Positions 33,212 through 39,619 of a stretch of 39,619 nt of DNA are shown here, one piece after another. This DNA is from Verrucomicrobiota bacterium (lineage in GTDB: Bacteria; Verrucomicrobiota; Verrucomicrobiia; Limisphaerales; JACQFS01): positions 1 to 39,619 of the forward strand of contig JACQFS010000171.1 in NCBI GenBank assembly GCA_016199935.1, in the 5' to 3' direction. The position numbers and the translations under genes were made by a program. How positions within the stretch are numbered: position 1 is the stretch's first letter; every line of letters starts with the position of its first letter. The notes below the pieces were generated by a model. That model searched no databases, was not told the DNA's origin, and saw only the letters and a list, made by a program, of their open reading frames with translations.

Positions 33212-35127
33212 TTGGCGGCGGTGCGATTGCGCTTGAGGACGAAAACGGCGAGGCCCGCGAAGATCACGACGGCGGGCATGACGAAAATGTTGATGAGCTT
33301 GAGCTTCGTCTGGAGCGACTCCATGTCGCGATGGAGTTCGCGGTTGAGAAGTTTGATCTCCTGCTTGGCCGTGGCCTCCTGCTTGCGGAATTTTTCGATC
33401 TCCGCCTTCTGCTCGGGCGAGAGGACGAAGCGCTGGCCCTTCTCCTTGTTGCGCTGAAGTTCATTCAGCCGCGTTTGAGTTTCCTGAAGACTCTTTTCCA
33501 ACTCGGCGATCTTGCCGCGGAAGCGGTCCTCCGCCTGCGCCTCCATCTGGCGCACGAGCGTGAACGGCCGCGTCATCGTCGCGCGGCTGCGGACGTTGAT
33601 GAGGTCGCTGTCGCCGGACGCGTGCTCGATGAGCGCCTGCACGAACGGCAGGTTGCCGTTGCGCATCTGGACGATCTGCTGGCCCATGAAATTCTGCACC
33701 TCCGCACCGTAACGGTCGTAGAGCACATCGGAATCGCCGACGAGCACGACCATGCCGTCCTGCTTCGAGACCTTGAGCGCGTCGTCTTTCTTCGCCTCGG
33801 GTTTCTTTTCCTCCGGCTTCTCGCCCTCGGCGGGTTTGGACTCGGGCTTGCCGTTCGGGAACGCGGTCTTGAATTTTCCCGCGAGCCGGATCGCGAGCGG
33901 ATACTCCTTGCCGGAGGGTTTGAAGTCCTTCGCGATCTGTTCGCCGGACATCTGCGCCATGAACGCGTCGGCCAGCATCGAGTCGGTGGTGGATTTGAGC
34001 AGCACGGTTTGCTTCAGGCCCTCCGCCGGCGTGCCGGTGAATGCGCCGGCGAACCAGAGCGTGAGGCTGTCAATCTGCTGCGTCGTCACGTCGTCCTTGT
34101 CCACGCCCTGCTCGGTGAGCGAAAGGACGGCGGGCGCGACCTGCGGACGGTCGGCTTCGCCGCGGAAGATGCGGCTCTTGAAATTCATGTCGGCCACGAC
34201 CTTGGTCGTGTCGAACTGGATGCCCCACGCCTCGGTGAGTTTGCCGAGCGACGACGCGCTCGGGCCCTGCATGCCCATCATCGGGTTCTGCCCCTGGCTG
34301 TCCACGGTGGACATCGGGTCGAGAAATGCGACGAGCTTGCCGCCGCGCAGCACGAACTGGTCAATCGCGAACTGCGCGGACTCGGCGAGATTTTTCGGAT
34401 GCACCACGACGAGCACCTTGATGTCGTCGTCAATTTTCTCCGCCGTCGCTTCGACCTGTTTCACCGTGAAGTCGCGCTTGAGTTCGCCGATAAAAATCCA
34501 CGCGGGCTGGCCGCCGCCGGGCTGGCCCATGCGCATCATCATCGGATTCGCCGGCTGGCCGAACACGGGCAGCGAGGACATCACGCCGATGACCGGCTTT
34601 TCCGGCCGCGCGATGCTGGCGATGGCGCGGGAGAGATCGTATTCGAGCAGGCGCTCGCGGTCGGGCGAGAGGAACGGCACGGCGACCTTCTGGTCGAGAC
34701 AACTGATGCTCAGTCCGAGATAAATCTTCTCGCCGTTCTGGAGCGTCTGGCCCTCGACGCCGTCGAGGTTCGCCGAGTCCTCGGCGTCCGAGTCCGGCTG
34801 CGGGTCGAACTTTTCGATTTCAAGATTGCCCTTCGCGAGTTGCTTGTATTCGCCGAGCAAATCCTCGACGCGCATCGCATAAGTCTTGAGCGGCACGGGC
34901 ATCATCGCCTCGCTCTGCGTGTAGTAGAGGCGGATTTTCACCGGCGTATCGAGCTTCTTGAGGATGGCCTTGGTGCCGGGCGTGAGCGTGTAAAGCTTCT
35001 CCGCGGTCAGGTCCACGCGCGTCTTGGCGAGACCGAGGATGAAGTTCAACGCGACGAGCACGACGGCGACGCCGAGCACGCCGAGGCCGGAGTAGAGGAG
35101 CGTTTCGAGTTTTTTGTTTTGGGCCAT
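33208..35127 (-). CDS. GldG-like ABC transport system auxiliary protein
   Basis: A 639-residue protein with a first membrane helix (LYSGLGVLGVAVVLVALNFI) followed by the GldG signature (VDLTAEKLYTLTPGTKAIL, then DTPVKIRLYYTQ). A large periplasmic region has the linker IEKFDPQPDSDAEDSANLDG and DYDLSRAI-type sequence. A Lys/Glu-rich segment lies near 440-460, a coiled coil (LQETQTRLNELQRNKEKGQ) near the C-terminus, and a second membrane helix (INIFVMPAVVIFAGLAVFVL) before the end. In Flavobacterium GldA/F/G form an ABC complex needed for gliding; outside Bacteroidota the complex is widespread with unknown substrate. Start ATG 35127 excludes 23 upstream residues that read into repeated DNA. Confidence 0.88.
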   Translation of the reverse strand: MAQNKKLETLLYSGLGVLGVAVVLVALNFILGLAKTRVDLTAEKLYTLTPGTKAILKKLDTPVKIRLYYTQSEAMMPVPLKTYAMRVEDLLGEYKQLAKGNLEIEKFDPQPDSDAEDSANLDGVEGQTLQNGEKIYLGLSISCLDQKVAVPFLSPDRERLLEYDLSRAIASIARPEKPVIGVMSSLPVFGQPANPMMMRMGQPGGGQPAWIFIGELKRDFTVKQVEATAEKIDDDIKVLVVVHPKNLAESAQFAIDQFVLRGGKLVAFLDPMSTVDSQGQNPMMGMQGPSASSLGKLTEAWGIQFDTTKVVADMNFKSRIFRGEADRPQVAPAVLSLTEQGVDKDDVTTQQIDSLTLWFAGAFTGTPAEGLKQTVLLKSTTDSMLADAFMAQMSGEQIAKDFKPSGKEYPLAIRLAGKFKTAFPNGKPESKPAEGEKPEEKKPEAKKDDALKVSKQDGMVVLVGDSDVLYDRYGAEVQNFMGQQIVQMRNGNLPFVQALIEHASGDSDLINVRSRATMTRPFTLVRQMEAQAEDRFRGKIAELEKSLQETQTRLNELQRNKEKGQRFVLSPEQKAEIEKFRKQEATAKQEIKLLNRELHRDMESLQTKLKLINIFVMPAVVIFAGLAVFVLKRNRTAAK

Positions 35128-35182
35128 GGCGAATCCTTCAACCACGAATGGACACGAATGAACACGGAGCCGAAGCAGACAT

Positions 35183-35247
35183 GACACGGATTGCACGGAT
35201 TGGCACGGAGCCGGATTTCATCCGTGCCAATCCGTGAAATCCGTGTC
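35183..35247. repeat. CACGGATT tandem-word palindrome inside the gld-like operon
   Basis: Two 27-bp arms (35183-35209 and 35221-35247) are inverted with one mismatch around an 11-base loop. They are made of CACGGATTG words. A second set of words, CATTCGTG, follows at 35139-35165 and ends near the gldG-like start. It separates gldF-like and gldG-like genes and could set their relative expression or stabilise mRNA. Confidence 0.88.
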
Positions 35248-35295
35248 TCATCGGGTCGCGTCGGTTCGTTTCCATTGGTCGTTTCAATCTGAGTC

Positions 35296-36048
35296 TCAGT
35301 TGCTGCGCAGGCTGCGGATCACCACGCCCGTGGTGAACAGCGAGAAGCCGATGACGGACAGGAAAAAGATGACGCTGCGCGAGTCGAGCACGCCGCGTTG
35401 GAAACTCTCGAAGTGCGTCACGACGCTGAACGACGTGACGAAATCCACCAGCCCCGCCGAGCCGGGCAGCACGCGCGTGAGGAAGTTCGTGACCGGCGGC
35501 CAGCCCGCGAGGATGAGGAACAGGCAGATCACCACCGAGAGGATGAAGCTGACGACCTGGTTGCGCGTGAGCGCGGAGGTGATGCACGTGAGCGCGAGAT
35601 ATGAACCGCCGAGCAGCAGGCTGCCGACGTAGCCGGCGAAGATCACGCCGTTGTCCGGGTGGCCGAGGTAGTTGACCGTGAGCCACACCGGGAACGACAG
35701 CACGAGCCCGATGGCGAGGAACAGCCACGACGCAAGAAATTTCCCGACGATGGCCTGCCACGGCGTGATGGGCATGGTGAGCAGGAACTCCAGCGTGCCG
35801 AGCCGCCGCTCCTCCGACCACAGCCTCATGCCGACCGCCGGCACGAGGAACAGGTAGAACCACGGATGCCACACGAAGAACGAGTCGCGCAACGACGCCT
35901 CGCCGCGCTCGAAGAACCCGCCGATCATGAACGTGAAGAATCCGCTCAGCAGCAGGAAGATGACGATGAACACATACGCCACCGGCGACGTGAAGTAAGC
36001 CGACAGCTCGCGTTTGGTGATGGTCTTGATGTTGGCCCAGGCGTTCAT
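35296..36048 (-). CDS. GldF-like ABC-2 type permease
   Basis: This 250-residue membrane protein has the ABC-2 permease layout of six helices: an N-terminal amphipathic ITKRELSAYFTSPVAYVFIV, then LFLVPAVGMRLWSEERRLGT with the conserved E-rich element after helix 2, then LEFLLTMPITPWQAIVGKFL. The C-terminal helix is VIFFLSVIGFSLFTTGVVI. It pairs with the ATPase encoded just upstream; its start lies in the ATPase stop (ATGA, 36045-36048). A GGGGGAG sequence about eight bases before the ATG is one of the few convincing Shine-Dalgarno sites in the window. Confidence 0.92.
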   Translation of the reverse strand: MNAWANIKTITKRELSAYFTSPVAYVFIVIFLLLSGFFTFMIGGFFERGEASLRDSFFVWHPWFYLFLVPAVGMRLWSEERRLGTLEFLLTMPITPWQAIVGKFLASWLFLAIGLVLSFPVWLTVNYLGHPDNGVIFAGYVGSLLLGGSYLALTCITSALTRNQVVSFILSVVICLFLILAGWPPVTNFLTRVLPGSAGLVDFVTSFSVVTHFESFQRGVLDSRSVIFFLSVIGFSLFTTGVVIRSLRSN

Positions 36049-37016
36049 TTCGTTTTCTCCCCCTTCTCCTTCGCGGTGTCCGACCAGGTGATGCTGCGGA
36101 ACACGTCGTCCAGCCGGCCCTCTTCCGAGTGCAGTTCGTCCGGCTTCCAATTGTTCTGCCCGAGCATGATGCCGACTTCGCGCGCGAGATCGGCGCTGCC
36201 GGGGTTCCGCGGAAAGACGCGCGCCGCGATGCCATCGCCGTCGTTGCCGAGCACCGCCACGCGTTTGGTCGCGGACAGCTTTTTCAAATTATCCGTCACC
36301 GCCTGCGCCGACAGCCCTTTGATGCGCATGAACACCGCGCCGGCAAACTCCGAGCGCGCCTTGAGTTCCGCCGGCGTGCCGTTCGCCACGATGCGGCCGC
36401 GATCAATGATGATCGCGCGCGTGCACGCCGCGTCCACTTCTTCGAGAATGTGCGTGGAGAAAATGATGGCCTTCTTTTCGCCCATCCGCTTGATGAGCGA
36501 ACGCATCTCGTGCTTCTGGTTCGGGTCGAGGCCGTCGGTCGGCTCGTCCATGATGAGCACGTCCGGGTCGTGAATGATGGCCTGCGCAAAACACGTGCGG
36601 TGCCGGTAGCCCTTCGAGAGCGTCTCGATGCTCTGGTGAATCACCGCTTCGAGGAAGCACATCTCGATGGCGCGATTCACGGCCTTCTTCCGATCGTCGC
36701 CCTGGATGCCGCGCAACTCGGCGGCGAAATTCAGAAAGCCCCACACCGTCATGTCCGAGTAAAGCGGCGCGCTCTCCGGCAGGTAGCCGATGATGCGTTT
36801 CGCCTCGAGCGGCTGCTCGAGCATGTTGAAGCTGCCCACCTGCACCGTCCCGCTGGTCGGCGGGATGAAGCCGGTGATCATGCGCATGGTGGTGGACTTG
36901 CCCGCGCCGTTGGGCCCGAGGAAGCCGAGCACTTCCCCGCGCTCGACGCTGAACGAAACGCCGTCCACGGCCGCCTTCGTTCCGAAATGTTTGGTCAGGT
37001 TCTGGACTTTGATCAT
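36045..37016 (-). CDS. GldA-like ABC transporter ATP-binding protein
   Basis: The 323-residue ATPase has Walker A GPNGAGKST, the Q-loop region IGYLPESAPLYSDMTV (Gln replaced by Pro-Glu, as in several GldA/NatA-type proteins), signature LSKGYRHR, Walker B VLIMDEPTDGLDPNQ and switch His in IIFSTHILEEVD. A C-terminal domain of about 110 residues follows, ending GRLDDVFRSITWSD and a Lys-rich tail. It powers the GldF-like permease. I start at ATG 37016 because the longer frame has 27 unconserved residues. The 209 bp upstream contain an A+T-rich block (37100-37135) but no clear promoter hexamers in the right orientation. Confidence 0.93.
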   Translation of the reverse strand: MIKVQNLTKHFGTKAAVDGVSFSVERGEVLGFLGPNGAGKSTTMRMITGFIPPTSGTVQVGSFNMLEQPLEAKRIIGYLPESAPLYSDMTVWGFLNFAAELRGIQGDDRKKAVNRAIEMCFLEAVIHQSIETLSKGYRHRTCFAQAIIHDPDVLIMDEPTDGLDPNQKHEMRSLIKRMGEKKAIIFSTHILEEVDAACTRAIIIDRGRIVANGTPAELKARSEFAGAVFMRIKGLSAQAVTDNLKKLSATKRVAVLGNDGDGIAARVFPRNPGSADLAREVGIMLGQNNWKPDELHSEEGRLDDVFRSITWSDTAKEKGEKTK

Positions 37017-37225
37017 TGCCGTTCCCGATGAACGCTTCCGCCGACGGTCCCGCCAAGTTGCGAGTCCGGCCGGAAGCGAGTTCCGGCACTTTGACAAGGT
37101 GTCGGAAAAACGTTCAACAATTTTTTCACTATAAGAAAGGGAGGCGGGTGACGCCGGTAAGGCTGTTGTTCCCTGTCGGCCGGCGTTGGGCGCATCCCGA
37201 TTGCTGCCCGCGAACGCGACCGGGC

Positions 37226-37324
37226 CGGAGCGCGGCGTTTACGCCGCTTCAACGTTCGGACGCCACGGACCAATCGTATCCGCCACGCCGTCGGACCCCG
37301 AAGCGGCCTGAAGGCCGCGCTCCG
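37226..37324. repeat. Nested palindromic element (GGAGCGC family), copy 4
   Basis: The left arm from 37226 has CGGAGCGC and mini-hairpin GGCG-TTTA-CGCC followed by GCTTCAAC. The right arm ending at 37324 has GAAGCGG, mini-hairpin GGCC-TGAA-GGCC and GCGCTCCG. The centre of about 45 bases is not palindromic. It fills the space between the gldA-like gene's upstream region and the GMC gene's end, starting three bases after the TAG stop on that gene's strand. Confidence 0.9.
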
Positions 37325-37327
37325 CGG

Positions 37328-38920
37328 CTACCGGCTTGAGAAACTACCGCCGCGCCCGGAAGTCAATCGATCCACCAGACGCGTCACCAACGCCAGCGCC
37401 GTGAAGGTGACGTTCGCGTTGCTGGTGGTGCGGAACGAAGCGGCGCCAATCACATACAGATTCGTGGTGCCGAAAACCCGAAGGTCGCGATCCACGACGC
37501 CGTCCTTTTCCGTTTCGCCCATGCGGGCGCCGCCGGACTGGTGATAGTTGTCGTGCAGCGTGGCCGCAAATTTCGGTTCCAGATTCATCAGCCAATCGGC
37601 GAGGTGGAGCCGGGCGAGGCCGGCGGCGCGCAGCGCGCGATCGCAGTGGAGCGTGAACTCCCTGATGGAAGCGATCTCCTCACTGCCGACGCGCCAGTCG
37701 AGAATCGCCTTGGGCAGGCCGTCGGCATCCTTCACCGCGGGATCAATGGAAATGCGGCTCGCCTTGAGCGGGGTCTGTTCGCCCTGGATGTTGAGCGAAA
37801 TTTTGGAGGTGCCCGGAACGAAGATGCGATTCTGCACGACGTATTTCCACATCAGCGGCAACAGGTGCGCGCCACAGGCCCGGAGGTTTCGGAAGAGATC
37901 GCCGAGGCCGGAAAACTTGCGGCTGTAGAGCGCCGCTTTCACGAACTGCTTGAGATAGACCAGGTTTTCGCTGATGGAACTCTCGAACGACATCATCGCC
38001 TGGATGTTCATGATCCGGGAACTTTGCAGCGTCTGGTCCGTGAGCCGGATTTTCGGCTGAAACTTGTGCCCGGACCAGACGATGGTCGAGAAGGTGTTGA
38101 AGAACCGCCGCCGGTCGAGCACCTCGAGCGCGGCGACGCGGCCCACCAGATGATCCTGAAAGTAGGCGCCGACATTTTCGTTGTTGCGCCACGGGCAATC
38201 CCAACTCGGCGTGGCGGCGGCGTGTAGGAGCAGTCGGGCAATCTCGATCGTTCCCGCCGCGAGGATGAATTCGTCGCCCCCGATCAAATGCTCCTTGCCG
38301 GCATGGTCAACGATCCGGATGGCGGTGATCGCACCGTTGGCCCCGGCGAACCCCACCACGGTGTGGTTCAACAGCACCTTGAACTTTTCGTGCGAACGGA
38401 TTTCTTCCGCGTAAGCGACCGAGAGGCTGGGCACCTTCAACCACCGCGTCAGGAACAGCTCCAACCCTTCCGTGAAATCCGTCGTCGCGCCGCCCGCGTG
38501 CTTGAAGACCTGGCGGTCGTCCAAAAACTCGCGGGGAATCCCGAGGTTCGCGTAAGTGCGCTCATAATGGGCCGCCACCTCGGCGTAGGTGACCGGCCAC
38601 TTTGAATCCGGAACCCAGTCCCGCCCGGCAAAATCAACGGGCTGAAATTCCACCAGTTGACCGCCCCAAAGATTCGAGGTCCCACCCAGATTGCGGGCGC
38701 GGCCGAGGCGGATGCCGTCATGGGGTTTGCCGACTGAAGCGAAACTTTCCGGCGCAAAATTTCCCAACGCCTGTCCGCCGCACTCGATCACCACCACCTC
38801 CTGCCCGCGCTTGACGAGCTCGCGCGCGGCGTAGAGCCCCACGGTGCCCCCGCCGATGATCACGGTTCGCCGGCCGCCCGTGGCGGGGACGGCGAGCTCG
38901 GCACATTCGGTCAGCAACAT
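37328..38920 (-). CDS. GMC family FAD-dependent oxidoreductase
   Basis: A 530-residue protein with an N-terminal FAD-binding Rossmann motif (VIIGGGTVGLYAARELVKRG, acidic end VVVIECGG), the GMC signature NLGGTSNLWGG, and a central FILAAGTIEIARLLL segment. The C-terminal GMC domain has YHQSGGARMG and NLYVIGAASFRTTSNANVTF, where the His and Asn match the active-site positions of glucose-methanol-choline oxidoreductases. No signal peptide or extra cytochrome domain is seen. It oxidises an alcohol or sugar, but the substrate cannot be read from sequence. The start is ATG 38918-38920. A second subunit often found beside bacterial GMC enzymes is not adjacent. Confidence 0.88.
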   Translation of the reverse strand: MLLTECAELAVPATGGRRTVIIGGGTVGLYAARELVKRGQEVVVIECGGQALGNFAPESFASVGKPHDGIRLGRARNLGGTSNLWGGQLVEFQPVDFAGRDWVPDSKWPVTYAEVAAHYERTYANLGIPREFLDDRQVFKHAGGATTDFTEGLELFLTRWLKVPSLSVAYAEEIRSHEKFKVLLNHTVVGFAGANGAITAIRIVDHAGKEHLIGGDEFILAAGTIEIARLLLHAAATPSWDCPWRNNENVGAYFQDHLVGRVAALEVLDRRRFFNTFSTIVWSGHKFQPKIRLTDQTLQSSRIMNIQAMMSFESSISENLVYLKQFVKAALYSRKFSGLGDLFRNLRACGAHLLPLMWKYVVQNRIFVPGTSKISLNIQGEQTPLKASRISIDPAVKDADGLPKAILDWRVGSEEIASIREFTLHCDRALRAAGLARLHLADWLMNLEPKFAATLHDNYHQSGGARMGETEKDGVVDRDLRVFGTTNLYVIGAASFRTTSNANVTFTALALVTRLVDRLTSGRGGSFSSR

Positions 38921-39110
38921 GGGCGTGACAGGTCAGTTGAAAGTGGCGCTCGTGACGCGGCTCGGTTCGGAGAGAATTGCGGTGGCGTGGAGTTGATCGG
39001 CGGCGATTTTCTGCGTGAAGCACTAACTGTCAAGCGCCTTTGCCCTCTGATTTGGAAAACCGCTCCGGAAGTGTGGGCGCGGCGCTACTCGTCGTCGCGC
39101 GACGAGTTCC

Positions 39111-39171
39111 ACCCCTCACCCGCCGCTTCGCGTCACCCTCTCCCATCGGATGGGAGAGGGCCGGGGTGAGG
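39111..39171. repeat. CCCTCACCC / GGGTGAGG nested palindrome
   Basis: The inner 12-bp perfect arms (39136-39147 and 39149-39160; CCCTCTCCCATC and complement) are bracketed by CCCCTCACCCG and CCGGGGTGAGG. This type occurs in many Gram-negative genomes. It lies in the 397-bp gap 38921-39317 between the GMC gene and the collagen-like gene; the rest of that gap, apart from the following element, shows no gene. Confidence 0.8.
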
Positions 39172-39201
39172 GCCGTTCACCGCCTGAGCGCGAGCCTCCG
39201 C

Positions 39202-39315
39202 GTAGCGCAGGTTGCCAACCTGCGGTGTCGCCGACTGGCAGTCGGCTGGCGGCCGGCGAAACCGGCGTCCGCGGATTGCCAATCCGTGACACGGCAGACT
39301 GCCAGTCTGCGCTAC
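39202..39315. repeat. Five-hairpin GTAGCGC element
   Basis: GTAGCGC (39202) and GCGCTAC (to 39315) bracket five hairpins in a row: 39207-39223, 39230-39246, 39252-39266, 39272-39286 and 39294-39310. Four have a GCC or GGC apex with perfect stems (for example GCAGGTT-GCC-AACCTGC and GCAGACT-GCC-AGTCTGC). The third is GCCGG-CGAAA-CCGGC. On the minus strand the element starts two bases after the TGA of the collagen-like gene. Confidence 0.9.
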
Positions 39316-39317
39316 CG

Positions 39318-39619
39318 TCATCTCCGCTGCGCGAGCACGAGCGCGTTATACGCGGTGCGCATCAACTCCATGTCCGCGAGCGTGGGTGGGTCGTTGGTGA
39401 AGGGCGTGTCCAGCGTCGGCACCCCGTTCGTGTTGGCCGAACTGTTCGCGGCGGCGGACGCAAGCGTGGCGGCGAGGCCGTCGCTCAACTGCGTCGCGGT
39501 CACCTCGCCGGGATCACCCTTGTCGCCTTTCTCGCCCTGAGTGCCCGTCCCGCCGGCGTTGCCATTCGCGCCGGGTGCGCCGGTCACGCCGTCGTGGCCG
39601 CGCGGGAGGCCGAGGGTGA
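39318..39619 (-). CDS. Collagen-like repeat protein, C-terminal part (cut by window edge)
   Basis: The minus-strand frame is open from the window edge to TGA at 39318-39320, about 99 codons. The visible part begins with LPRGHDG and continues as Gly-X-Y triplets (GAPGANGNAGGTGTQGEKGD, then KGDPGEV), the pattern of bacterial collagen-like proteins, which form extracellular triple helices. A tail of about 65 residues without triplets follows, rich in Ala, Ser, Asn and Thr, ending LMRTAYNALVLAQRR. The 5' part and any signal or anchor lie outside the window. A GTG at 39585-39587 is in frame, but triplets extend upstream of it, so it is unlikely to be the start. Confidence 0.8.
   Translation of the reverse strand, partial: TLGLPRGHDGVTGAPGANGNAGGTGTQGEKGDKGDPGEVTATQLSDGLAATLASAAANSSANTNGVPTLDTPFTNDPPTLADMELMRTAYNALVLAQRR

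Noticed and set aside
37091-37135. TTGACA and TATAAG hexamers in the A+T-rich block upstream of the gldA-like gene
   Set aside because: They lie on the plus strand with a 33-base spacer and no plus-strand gene follows; the minus-strand reading gives a TATAGT without a matching -35.
39202-39315. CRISPR-like array
   Set aside because: The repeated units are different hairpins with no constant repeat and no spacers of constant length, and no cas gene is present.

Overview
This GC-rich window looks like a chromosomal segment of a verrucomicrobial bacterium, probably close to the Pedosphaera/Limisphaerales group. The clues are a diderm envelope (BamA, DsbD), a large DUF4175-like protein coupled to a Tat-exported alpha/alpha-toroid protein, a GldA-GldF-GldG-DUF4340 operon, secreted FG-GAP proteins ending in a short C-terminal domain that closes with NRYFRLRRP, few recognisable Shine-Dalgarno sequences, and many small palindromic elements. 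The lineage is inferred from gene content; there is no marker such as rRNA in the window.

Layout. 1-8857: the 5' end of bamA (cut by the window edge) translationally coupled to dnaB, a helical hypothetical protein, dsbD, a two-HKD cardiolipin synthase-like enzyme, and a coupled pair of membrane proteins, the second with a DUF1232 tail. 8879-13533 is the accessory patch: a PemK/MazF-type toxin with a small antitoxin on the minus strand; a HigBA-type pair on the plus strand lying between two near-identical copies of the 3' end of an ABC permease gene; the permease itself, without its ATPase or binding protein; and a DNA methyltransferase fused to an Mrr-like nuclease domain. 13756-16702: the classic SRP RNA-dnaX-ybaB-recR cluster, but dnaX lacks an internal block of about 86 bp that should encode Walker B, and is out of frame. 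16794-24678: HAD phosphatase, OPT-family transporter (with two palindromic elements inside its reading frame), an A+T-richer membrane protein, an FG-GAP protein, tRNA-Arg(UCU), a divergent dihydropteroate synthase-like protein, a UVR-motif protein and a YqeY protein. 24702-39619: a seven-repeat secreted beta-propeller, the 1507-residue DUF4175-like protein and its Tat-signal partner, the gld-like ABC operon, a GMC oxidoreductase and the 3' part of a collagen-like gene.

The most unusual feature is the repeat landscape. At least nine elements share one architecture: an outer inverted repeat, often beginning G(G/T)AGCGC and ending in its complement, whose two arms each fold into a mini-hairpin. 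Stems differ between copies while apical loops recur (TTTA in one arm and TGAA in the other). They abut stop codons, fill intergenic gaps and occur in frame inside the OPT gene. They resemble REPIN-type elements (paired REP hairpins moved by a Y1 RAYT transposase), although no such transposase is in this window. A second group of palindromes, built of tandem short words such as TTACTCC, ATTCGTC and CACGGATT, sits just upstream of several start codons that lack Shine-Dalgarno sequences.
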